In this document: piece after piece, positions 57,201-64,000 of the stretch | How positions within the stretch are numbered: the stretch's first letter is position 1 | Layout of the letters: every line of letters begins with the position of its first letter | Assembly: GCA_039105265.1 (NCBI GenBank) | Contig: JAPFFF010000007.1 | Coordinates: 3,348,001-3,412,000 of the forward strand | Length of the DNA stretch: 64,000 nucleotides | DNA from: Tritrichomonas musculus | Taxonomy: Eukaryota; Parabasalia; Tritrichomonadida; Tritrichomonadidae | Reading direction: 5' to 3' | Translations under genes and position numbers: made by a program | Notes under the pieces: model-generated | What the model was told of the DNA's origin: nothing | Databases searched by the model: none | What the model saw: only the letters and a program-made list of their open reading frames with translations

Positions 57201-59265
57201 TTCAAGCCAAACAACAGCAGGCGTTTCATTATCAATTGAACTTGTTGAAAACTCGTACATCGACGCTTCAAAGCGCGAACAGCTCTTGAAGTTTATCGAA
57301 CAAACAGTTTCTGCAATTCGTAATAATAAAGACTTTAAGCCCTCTTTTACTAATGATGGTACAAATAACGACGACGATGATGAAAGCGATAATAATAATG
57401 ATAATGAAAAAGCAAACAATGCCGTAAATTTTAGTTTACGTAACAAGGATCCGTTTGATTCGAATCCGCCTACTTCATCAGCTGAAACACCAGCCCAAGG
57501 TAGTGCTAATCCTTTTGACTCTCCACCAGCATCAAATACCAATGGTATTCAGGATCCTTTTGCGTTGTCTAAAAATGACAGCCAGCCTTCATTCAATGAC
57601 CCTTTTGCAAATACAAACAAAACAAATTCGAATCCACCAACCAATGATCCTTTTTCTGCTTCTTCTGCAAATGATCCATTTAATGCGGCATCCAATGGTA
57701 GAGATCCTTTTAATACAGCATCAAGCAGTAAAGATCCGTTTAATACTGCTTCCAATAGCAAAGACCCATTCAATGCAGTATCAAACAGCAACGATCCTTT
57801 TAAAACAGCCTCAAATGACGACGTTTCTTTTAAAGCTGCTTCAAATGACAACGACCCTTTTAAAACAGCCTCAAATGATAACAATCCTTTTAAAACAGAT
57901 CCAAATGTTAATGATCCTTTTAATGCAGTATCAAACAGCAATGACCCATTTAAAACCGCTTCAAATGATAACAATCCTTTTAAAACGGCCTCAAATGATA
58001 ACAATCCTTTTAAGACCGCACCAAACAGCAATGATCCATTCAATACAGTATCAAGCAGCAATGATCCATTCAAAACAACCCCAGCAAATGATGAACAATT
58101 TAATACAGCCCCAAACAGCAACGACCCATTTAAGACAACACCAATAAACAATCAATTTAATTCAGCTTCGCAACAAGGAAGCAGTCAAGAATCATCAGAG
58201 AAAGAATCATTTCCTTCAGCACTATCTTCAAAGTCACCAAGCAATCCTCCACAACTTCCCAGTTCACTAGCGACCTCTAGCAATGCATCTCAAAATGCTA
58301 CAAAGTCTGTAAAGATTGACATTAAAAAGGACAAGAAGCAAAAAGAAAAAGAAGCCAAAGAGAAGAAAAAGAAAGAGAAATTGGAGAAGAAACTTAAAGC
58401 AAAAGACAAAAAATTCAAAGAAAAAGAAAGACGTAAATCAAGAAATGACCTTCCAATTAACACAATGCCATCAGGCTCTTTCAGAACTAATGATATTGAA
58501 AGGCCAAGAGCTAATAATATTGAAAGGCCAAGAGCTAATAATATTGAAAAGCCAAGAAGAGATCCAATTGGATCATTAAATGCTCGACCAAATGCTTTTA
58601 ATACCGCTAATACAACTAACAATGTTAATCGCAATCCATTTGCTACTCCATCAAATGCTGTCGATCCATTTAAGAACGTTGAATCTTCTCCCAATCATTT
58701 CAGTTCTCCAAACCAAAACAATCCTTTTGTGAATCCTTTCGCTTCTGCTCAGCAGCAACAACCACAACAACAATCACACAGCAATGATCCTTTTGGTTCT
58801 CCTTCAGGACAAGTCAATCCTTTTGCTTCTTCTCAACCAGCACAAACTAATAATAACAATGAAACTGTTGATCCTTTTGCTTCTTCTCCAGTTGCTGAAG
58901 ATAATGATGACTCAAGTCATGATCATCATCATCACCACCATCATCACCATGGAAAAAATAAAAAGTCTACTGAAGATGGTGATGAGGAAGAAGATACCGA
59001 GGATGCAACTCCAAAAAGGAGAGAAAGTAGACCAAATGCATCAAGAAGACACACTGAAAATTGCCAATCAATTCAGCCTTCGTATAGTGGAAGCCAAAAT
59101 GATGACTTATTTAAGCAAGGCAACCATCAAAGAACCCCTTCATTTGGTATTTTCTCAAGGTCAAGCACAAGTCATATAATTTCTTCCTCTTTCGAATCTG
59201 AAAATAAAGCTACATCTGACGCAAGAATTGATTTCAATAACGATGAAATAGATTTTGATGATTGA
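54214..59265 (+). CDS. SCY1-like pseudokinase (SCYL2-type) with DPF/NPF-rich endocytic tail
   Basis: A 1683-residue protein from ATG 54214. Residues of about 15-300 are a kinase-like domain that lacks the catalytic machinery. The ATP-lysine strand is VTIWSLN, the HRD loop reads VANFGICPENIFI, and DFG is absent (KIGSLIHF). This is the pattern of SCY1-like pseudokinases. Residues of about 310-900 are helical repeats (HEAT-like), as in the family. The tail (about 1075-1560) carries 18 DPF and 8 NPF tripeptides, which bind the AP-2 appendage and EH domains respectively, spaced about 12 residues apart in an Asn/Ser/Thr-rich setting. A Lys/Glu-rich helix lies at about 1365-1410. Animal SCYL2 (CVAK104) binds clathrin and AP-2, so a role as a clathrin-coat scaffold is likely. 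The number of motifs in one protein is unusually high. A run of nine His (58924-58950) and an acidic stretch lie near the end. Confidence 0.88.
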   Translation: MKTSISSHYSDFQPSYKYKFFELENAIHTSSKIPVTIWSLNLTSFVQSNQNYSADKIQGFIEKLRMSLNALKRIFHPNILRIYETNDEELEPNVLSFSSERIKFCLDGFCLKKSSETINKFTKDETLFIASQISDGLLYLHNQLSVANFGICPENIFITPNFEVKIGSLIHFSKFSEPLAVVEPNLYPTECSIFDIDKRFLSPELKSHNNVTSKADIFMFGLTILYCYEGENFLNEMESSQTSESQFLLDYLNGSSPSNTPDDMKIILSKCFSEEPSERPTFQQLSDSNALTQLLIKVLNFIDTIEEKPVENHKSFYRGLGGIIDQYSERLLLLKIVPILVNDAYTNYNDQSLLLDHILPMLLTASIKLPANQIDTKIVKKLFQIPTCQNFFLENSHKFLTSANEINDINDRIPFIGAVALNCYHYENTKEKGQYLVRLLFEKSASLDQDDYREIILTPLFKSPDCGILLLFYIQTSEDDEDDSDFHNLAVLTISYALEVVNDDNQEEKSARLEQKVQELIPKLLEYGKSMKLRTFQALILNPISKKSENMNVLLENLNLIDDPDSLALIVNKLKENNNPIYKKIFPILMTKIETMNSKDFEENVFKPFFFTDPLCALSMIENVNKIQKMESDSTQEDPSSQLTMVQSIIINSYKSPEKDIREKVPLSIPLLFDSLTPNQKANSAVLKENIFGPFYENFSSNASKDQEKCILQLIKSTPQDSPAVESIVNLTYENCSSNEGIMNEISPLIPSYLSTSKDIRPEIIKTLIESDKYSESLSESAVSNISSIKDINTKMFILKHALENATESTDYEKLAGVFVEVCNSQEFVKEYNNSKFNEVQTSFVSPLFQNIESADYLISNFDLFDHQYPTSKKVQMLIVTEVSSLVNKLMAAGQDCSALSEAIPEFLRKCSPDIKESLESLQNATDSISPKEPIDYPYISTILDSLNGQMNEELAPKCTKYLRSLYRKIIKDDDEDNKKLMVNKIATNLTNLPAYSSQTTAGVSLSIELVENSYIDASKREQLLKFIEQTVSAIRNNKDFKPSFTNDGTNNDDDDESDNNNDNEKANNAVNFSLRNKDPFDSNPPTSSAETPAQGSANPFDSPPASNTNGIQDPFALSKNDSQPSFNDPFANTNKTNSNPPTNDPFSASSANDPFNAASNGRDPFNTASSSKDPFNTASNSKDPFNAVSNSNDPFKTASNDDVSFKAASNDNDPFKTASNDNNPFKTDPNVNDPFNAVSNSNDPFKTASNDNNPFKTASNDNNPFKTAPNSNDPFNTVSSSNDPFKTTPANDEQFNTAPNSNDPFKTTPINNQFNSASQQGSSQESSEKESFPSALSSKSPSNPPQLPSSLATSSNASQNATKSVKIDIKKDKKQKEKEAKEKKKKEKLEKKLKAKDKKFKEKERRKSRNDLPINTMPSGSFRTNDIERPRANNIERPRANNIEKPRRDPIGSLNARPNAFNTANTTNNVNRNPFATPSNAVDPFKNVESSPNHFSSPNQNNPFVNPFASAQQQQPQQQSHSNDPFGSPSGQVNPFASSQPAQTNNNNETVDPFASSPVAEDNDDSSHDHHHHHHHHHGKNKKSTEDGDEEEDTEDATPKRRESRPNASRRHTENCQSIQPSYSGSQNDDLFKQGNHQRTPSFGIFSRSSTSHIISSSFESENKATSDARIDFNNDEIDFDD
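57440..58160 (+). repeat. About 36-bp degenerate tandem array encoding NDPFxTASN units
   Basis: About 20 units of 30-36 bp, in frame, each encoding Asn-Asp/Asn-Pro-Phe followed by Lys/Asn-Thr/Ala and a short Ser/Asn spacer. In a few units the Asp-Pro-Phe core has drifted (VSF, EQF, NQF). Selection seems to keep the DPF or NPF core while spacers vary. Confidence 0.9.
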
Positions 59266-59647
59266 GCAAGTTCGTTTTGTTTTTAATTTGTTATTTGTTA
59301 ATGATTGTTTATTTGGTAATTTTTTTTTTTTTATTTAGATAATTGTCTAAAATAAAATAAATGAATAAGATTTATTTCTCAATTCTATATTCACCATATT
59401 GATCTTTTCTTTCTTTTGAGATTTTTTGAAATCCAGATAATTGATAATCTATTTATCATATATATATAAAAAGATACTTATTTACTTCAAAGATGCAAAA
59501 TTATCAACATTCAAATTAAAATATAAAAGATTTGAGATACCAAAATAATATCCATAATATATTTTATTATTAATACAATTAAAAATATATAAATTCAAAT
59601 AATTAAAAACAAATATATAAAAGTATAAACTAGAACATAAAATACAA
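59266..59647. other. Intergenic between convergent genes, 382 bp
   Basis: AT-rich 3' regions with a T-run near 59320-59332. No gene or structure recognised. Confidence 0.5.
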
Positions 59648-61549
59648 TCATTTTTTCAAGTTGACTAAAGGCGTTTTTGGTCTCATGTTGTAAGAACTTG
59701 ATGTACTAGGTTGTTGAATTAAAGGACGCATTCCACGAATCACTTGTTTCTGGCCTTGCGGTGATTGGCTTTTTATAAGTGATGGTTGAGACGATCTAGA
59801 AGATGATTCATTATTTTTGTTAACATTGCTCCTCATCAGCTGATTATTTTCAATATTGCTTGCTTCTTGTGCGAGATTAATTAATTCTTGCATTTCTTTA
59901 TCATCAATTCCTAATATAATCTGGATTCTTTTCAATCCTAAATTATCACAGGGGCCGTCCATTCTATGAAATTCATTCATTACACTTTCTTTCAGTGACA
60001 TGAATTTTCTGTTTTCATTGTCTTTTTGCGCATTAAATTTCAACTTCTCTTCCCTGAGTTCGTTTGATCTAATTTGAGCTTCTTGCATTTCTTTGTATTT
60101 AACATTTATCATATGATCTCTTGCAGCCTGTTTGTTATGAACTTTGTTAACACGCACATCTCTATCAAATGACCGACTAACGTATTTTAATGTTATTTCT
60201 TTAGACATATCATCAATCCGCTTTTTGAGTGCACAATCATCATCATCAAGCTTTTTCCGATAGAGTTCTCTTTTTTCACGATTTCTTTCTTGTTCATCTT
60301 GGCATTTTTGATATCTGTCATCAACGCGCTTTCGAATCGCTGTTAGTTTTTGCTGTAATTCAGTTTCATAGGTTTGACATGCGCTTAGTGATCTCTTTTC
60401 ACTTGATTCGATTTTATTCATTTCTCTTTGAATTCTATCGCTTTCAATACGTATGCTATTTGCAATAACCGATCTGTTATGATTCGCCCGATCTTCAGCT
60501 TTTTTCTGAAGCGTTGATAAATAACTTTGATGCGTTGTTGTCTGCCATTTTTTAAATTTTTCTTCTTCTTCAACAGTTTTTTGTAAATGCTTTTCTTTTT
60601 GCTGTTGAGTAATTTCAATTGATCGCTTATATGCATCTTGTCTTTTTTCGTTTAATAATTTATTTTTAAGTAATCTTGCTTCCTCTTCTTCTTTTCTTCT
60701 TTTTAGGGCATTAGCAATATGCCTTTCCATTATTTCAGCTTTATGAGGATCAATCGAATTTTGGTTGTTTTTGTTTTTTGAACCTTGAAGATTAAATGGA
60801 TCAAGTTGAGGACTCCCCAAAGATGGCAATGTATTAGCTCTTTTCTGTGCTTCAAGTATCATTTCACTTTTCATTTTACATGCTTTTTCCATCCGAGCGT
60901 TGGTTCTTTCAACTGCATCTTTCTTTTTTTGGATTACAAAAAGTTCACGAAGCTGACTAACAACTAATTTTTTTAAATCGAGAATTCTATTTCGTGTGAT
61001 CTCATCCAACTGTTTCTTTTCATTTTCAACTTCCTTGAGTCTTGTTCGAACAATAGAAGAATTTAAATCCATTTCAACTCCGCGAGCTTTTATATTTTCA
61101 ATTCCTGAATTTAAACCCATTGATTGCATATCTTGACTGTTTTCTAAATCTTGATTTGCCAATTTTTTAAGCTCTAGTGTAGCACGCCGTTTTTCGAATT
61201 CTTCTACAACTTTTTCTCTCATTGCTCTAGCTTCTTTAATTATTTCTTGTCGACGTGCTTCGCTTTTTGAATAAAGAAGTTGAGTAACTGATGGATCACA
61301 GCCTGGCCTTTTAAAATATAGCGGCGAACGATAATAGAAGTCAGAAAATGAAAAACCAAGACGCTTTATTGCTTCAACAGATTCAGGCTCCGTAAAAGTG
61401 ACTACTTTTGAATCTTCTTCAAAATTTTCGAGTGATACTTGCGACCTTGAGCGAGATGAGCGCTGCTGAAATTGGCTGGTTAAATTTGCTATATTGTTTG
61501 TAATATTTTTCGAAATTTTGGGACTCGAGCTTTTCTCGAGTTTTTTCAT
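59648..61549 (-). CDS. Coiled-coil protein, 633 residues, possibly axonemal
   Basis: I take ATG 61547-61549 (MKKLEKSSSPKIS); an 11-codon extension upstream starts with TTG. TCAATATTTTT lies about 15 bases before this ATG and resembles the trichomonad initiator. Residues 1 to about 65 are disordered. A conserved-looking block (FSFSDFYYRSPLYFKRPGC) precedes long Arg/Glu/Lys-rich single-helix and coiled-coil segments (about 85-560) with many KRR, REKR and EEE runs. The C-terminal 80 residues are Ser/Gln/Pro-rich. Proteins of this kind (a short tyrosine/proline block plus a long charged helix) are common among microtubule-inner and axonemal proteins, which would suit a flagellate. This is an inference from composition; no named family was recognised. 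Confidence 0.8.
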   Translation of the reverse strand: MKKLEKSSSPKISKNITNNIANLTSQFQQRSSRSRSQVSLENFEEDSKVVTFTEPESVEAIKRLGFSFSDFYYRSPLYFKRPGCDPSVTQLLYSKSEARRQEIIKEARAMREKVVEEFEKRRATLELKKLANQDLENSQDMQSMGLNSGIENIKARGVEMDLNSSIVRTRLKEVENEKKQLDEITRNRILDLKKLVVSQLRELFVIQKKKDAVERTNARMEKACKMKSEMILEAQKRANTLPSLGSPQLDPFNLQGSKNKNNQNSIDPHKAEIMERHIANALKRRKEEEEARLLKNKLLNEKRQDAYKRSIEITQQQKEKHLQKTVEEEEKFKKWQTTTHQSYLSTLQKKAEDRANHNRSVIANSIRIESDRIQREMNKIESSEKRSLSACQTYETELQQKLTAIRKRVDDRYQKCQDEQERNREKRELYRKKLDDDDCALKKRIDDMSKEITLKYVSRSFDRDVRVNKVHNKQAARDHMINVKYKEMQEAQIRSNELREEKLKFNAQKDNENRKFMSLKESVMNEFHRMDGPCDNLGLKRIQIILGIDDKEMQELINLAQEASNIENNQLMRSNVNKNNESSSRSSQPSLIKSQSPQGQKQVIRGMRPLIQQPSTSSSYNMRPKTPLVNLKK

Positions 61550-62210
61550 CCTAAAAAAATATTGAGCTTTTTCAAAATCCAAAAAATCGTTATTAAAAAA
61601 ACGTTATCATTTTTTAGAAATACTCTATTCATGACTGAAAGAAGAAAGTAAATAATTTTTCTATAAATCATTTCTTCTTTTGCTTCACATACTGATGCAT
61701 TTTTGTTTCAATATAATCTTTTTTTCCACTTATATTTGAACTACTTATTATTTCTAGACATCTTGAATTTGAGATTTTAATTATTATTCATTTAAAATGT
61801 ATTATGTTTACTGGAAAACTCAAAATTTTTATAGTTAATATCATTATTTTAAAATCATTCCTATATATGCTATTAATCTTTAATAATGTTTGATCCAAAT
61901 ACCACAAATTGCTAATAATATCAATTATATTAACTTATTTTTAGTTCGTATATAAGAATAACATAAAATAAAAACACCAACAAAAAAAATATAATTGGTT
62001 TTGTATACAAATGCTTATGATTTTCATAAGTATGCTAAAGCATCATTAATGGAAAGATTTAAGAAATATTGCTTTTTCTTTGCTCAAAAGAACGCTGATA
62101 TTGATCTTTTTTATTTGATTTCATTCAAAATTTTCAATGGTTCAGAATTGAAATTCAAGATAATTTTGAAAATTCAATTTTTCAGAAATCATTCAATTTT
62201 ATCATATGAA
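61550..62210. other. Upstream region between divergent genes
   Basis: AT-rich. A perfect palindrome TTTGTATACAAA lies at 62000-62011. The part from 62049 on could be the 5' end of the next gene if its upstream ATG is used. TCATTCA (62189-62195) stands 16-22 bases before ATG 62211 and resembles an initiator. Confidence 0.45.
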
Positions 62211-64000
62211 ATGAATATTGAAAATTTTTACGATTCTATTTTTTCTCAGTATGGTGATCCTGAAACGCCCATCAAATCACTCGAACTTCCTGTTTTTAGT
62301 TATATTTCTCAAACTCCGAAACTTAATACAACAATAACAGAAAAAGAAGAGATAGAATCTCTAGAAAATGTTTCTGTCCATCTTAGAAGTGAAGTTAGCA
62401 CTTATTTTGCTATTGCAAAAATTCAGGAAGCAACTCAGCATGAGTCTGTTAGACATTTAATAACAACTAAGTTTCTTAAGTGTATTGAACAAGTGATTGA
62501 AGAACTTCCACAACATTCTTTTCGAGCTAAGCGATTGAGCTCGCCATCAATTAAAAAATCAAATTCAGTTGATTCTCACATAGGAGCTTATTTAAGCGAA
62601 GAAGAAGTTGGCGAAGACAATGAAATACGCGTCCTTTTGGAAACCATTCCATATATTTATCAGCATTCATCAATAGAAGAGATGAATGATTTTAATAAAT
62701 CTTTAACACTTTTACTCACAGCATTTGCGCCAAATGTTGAAAACCATATAAAAGGAGTTTCTTATTATCCTTATTTTAAATTAACAGTTGACTGCGTCAA
62801 TAATATCTTTTTGTTAGCAAAAAAGACTTTTATTCCATTAGAGAGTGCAAACAATTTAATCCAAAACATGATAATTACAATATTTAGGATATCTACAGAT
62901 TTATCTATTTTTATAAACAGTATCAAATCAACACTTTCAGAAATTTCACCATATTTTGGCTGTCTTATTCATCTTGTTGCTGAAGGTGTTGGTTTACTAA
63001 CTGAAAAAGAATTAATTATTGTTCAGCAACTTTTTGTTACCTTAGTAATGAGTTGGGATGACTTATTAACAAGCTTTCCAACTCACTCAAAAGATCTAAA
63101 AAAAATTGCTTTATTAATACCCCCAATGAACAAATTTCATGAAGCTACAAAAACAACTAACAGTCTTTGCCAACTTGTACAATTTCAGCGTACAAGTGAC
63201 AATATTGCTATAGCTGTTAACCGCTATTTTGATCAAATAACTGTCAAAGAAGTTAGTTCAATGCCGCAAGTAGATGCCCTTCTTCTCCTTTCAATTGCTG
63301 TTTTAGAAAAAACAAGATCAAAAGCAGGCGATTTTGCCACTTTCTTCGAATATTTTACATATGATTATTATCCAGCATTTACTGCATGCTTGAAGAATTT
63401 AATTACCCCACTTTTCAACTTTTTTATGTCTCACGAAAATAATAATCGATCAGTTGATCAAAGAAATGCTGATATTGAAGCGGTTGTTCAGCGATGTTTC
63501 CGTAATTATGATGGGAAAAACGTTGAATTAGCATTTTTAATTGATAAAATATCTCCAGAACTTTTTAGAAGATATCAATTATCACTTTTTTCACCGGAAA
63601 CAGTTTCTGCTTTTATTGGATCATTGAATAATATGGATGAAAATCCATCTCAATTAACAAACTTAAAACGAATCATTCGATCAATGATTGCAGAATGTCT
63701 GAAAGCTGCCCCTGATTTTATTCTTGCTCTTCTTCATAATTACTTCCTTGATAACTTGGATGCATCACAAGACAGAATGCCTTCAGTATACACTGTTATT
63801 TCCTTGTTCCCAACCAATGTCAGAGACAAATTCCTTGTTGAAATGTTAAAGAAAGCTACAATTTTTGGAAGTGCTAAGAATTTAACGCTTCAGCAAATTC
63901 TATCAATTAAAAATCCAGATGAAAGAGTTATGCATCTAGCATTTCATATCAAAAAAGAAGAAGATTTTGGACTTTTAATGATCAAAGATGCTTCACCAGC
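62211..64000 (+). CDS. Large alpha-helical protein, 5' part, runs off the window
   Basis: The frame is open to the last base of the window, so the gene continues beyond it. ATG 62211 (MNIENFYDSIFSQYGDPETP) is favoured because the 53 codons between an upstream in-frame ATG (62049) and this one are Phe/Lys/Ile-rich like non-coding DNA, and an initiator-like TCATTCA lies just before it. About 596 residues are visible. They are helical throughout with repeated amphipathic segments, such as SLTLLLTAFAPNVENHIKGV, IHLVAEGVGLLTEKELIIVQ and VDALLLLSIAVLEKT. This suggests an alpha-solenoid (HEAT/ARM-like), as found in importins, large lipid kinases or trafficking scaffolds. No diagnostic motif is visible in this part; the identity probably depends on the missing C-terminal region. 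Confidence 0.8.
   Translation, partial: MNIENFYDSIFSQYGDPETPIKSLELPVFSYISQTPKLNTTITEKEEIESLENVSVHLRSEVSTYFAIAKIQEATQHESVRHLITTKFLKCIEQVIEELPQHSFRAKRLSSPSIKKSNSVDSHIGAYLSEEEVGEDNEIRVLLETIPYIYQHSSIEEMNDFNKSLTLLLTAFAPNVENHIKGVSYYPYFKLTVDCVNNIFLLAKKTFIPLESANNLIQNMIITIFRISTDLSIFINSIKSTLSEISPYFGCLIHLVAEGVGLLTEKELIIVQQLFVTLVMSWDDLLTSFPTHSKDLKKIALLIPPMNKFHEATKTTNSLCQLVQFQRTSDNIAIAVNRYFDQITVKEVSSMPQVDALLLLSIAVLEKTRSKAGDFATFFEYFTYDYYPAFTACLKNLITPLFNFFMSHENNNRSVDQRNADIEAVVQRCFRNYDGKNVELAFLIDKISPELFRRYQLSLFSPETVSAFIGSLNNMDENPSQLTNLKRIIRSMIAECLKAAPDFILALLHNYFLDNLDASQDRMPSVYTVISLFPTNVRDKFLVEMLKKATIFGSAKNLTLQQILSIKNPDERVMHLAFHIKKEEDFGLLMIKDASP

Noticed and set aside
57455-58151. Two long frames overlapping the DPF repeat region on both strands
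   Set aside because: They are other-frame readings of the tandem array of the pseudokinase gene.
62049-62210. Upstream ATG as the start of the last gene
   Set aside because: It is in frame, but the 53 residues it adds look non-coding and the initiator-like element lies before ATG 62211. It is kept only as an alternative.

Overview
The window looks like nuclear DNA of a parabasalid (trichomonad) protist, most like Tritrichomonas. It is strongly AT-rich. All 16 genes I call are single uninterrupted reading frames using the standard code, and I saw no trichomonad-type intron motif. The gene content fits: a multi-pass receptor-type nucleotide cyclase, several divergent kinases, long coiled-coil proteins and low-complexity Asn/Gln/Glu repeats. 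The species is an inference; Entamoeba or Dictyostelium fit less well because of the cyclase architecture and the lack of introns.

Left part (1-13.2 kb): the 3' part of a membrane cyclase-like gene that begins outside the window, a choline-transporter-like protein, a membrane-anchored coiled-coil protein, an ER thioredoxin/PDI-like membrane protein, and a Ser/Thr kinase with a large N-lobe insert. Next (13.2-22.5 kb): a CK1-family kinase and, convergent to it, a protein O-mannosyltransferase that lacks the usual MIR domain, plus a small basic/acidic hypothetical protein. Two short inverted-repeat elements (MITE-like) lie in this part: one flanked by TA, and one almost complete 301-bp fold-back between the two convergent genes.

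Middle (22.5-41.3 kb): a giant gene of about 12 kb encodes a largely disordered protein with coiled-coil ends, at least seven blocks of tandem repeats and a short hydrophobic motif that recurs about seven times. It is divergent from a second coiled-coil gene, with only 143 bp between the start codons. A third TA-flanked MITE-like element, a CAMK-like kinase and an acidic coiled-coil protein follow.

A gene-poor stretch (41.3-45 kb) holds fragments of decayed DNA-transposon genes on both strands. To its right (45-64 kb) lie a membrane-anchored DUF2264 protein (probably of bacterial origin), a divergent PKD-containing single-pass ectodomain protein, a predicted winged-helix protein, a class-3 aldehyde dehydrogenase, an SCY1-like (SCYL2-type) pseudokinase whose tail carries 18 DPF and 8 NPF endocytic motifs, a coiled-coil protein, and the 5' part of a large helical protein that runs off the window.

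The genes do not form a pathway or operon. Common threads are the membrane system (PMT, PDI-like protein, choline transporter, clathrin-linked pseudokinase), signalling (cyclase, three kinases) and coiled-coil scaffold proteins. The most novel items are the recurrent motif in the giant protein, the fold-back and TA-flanked elements, the cyclase-like domain without its metal ligands, the MIR-less PMT, and the DPF/NPF-rich pseudokinase.
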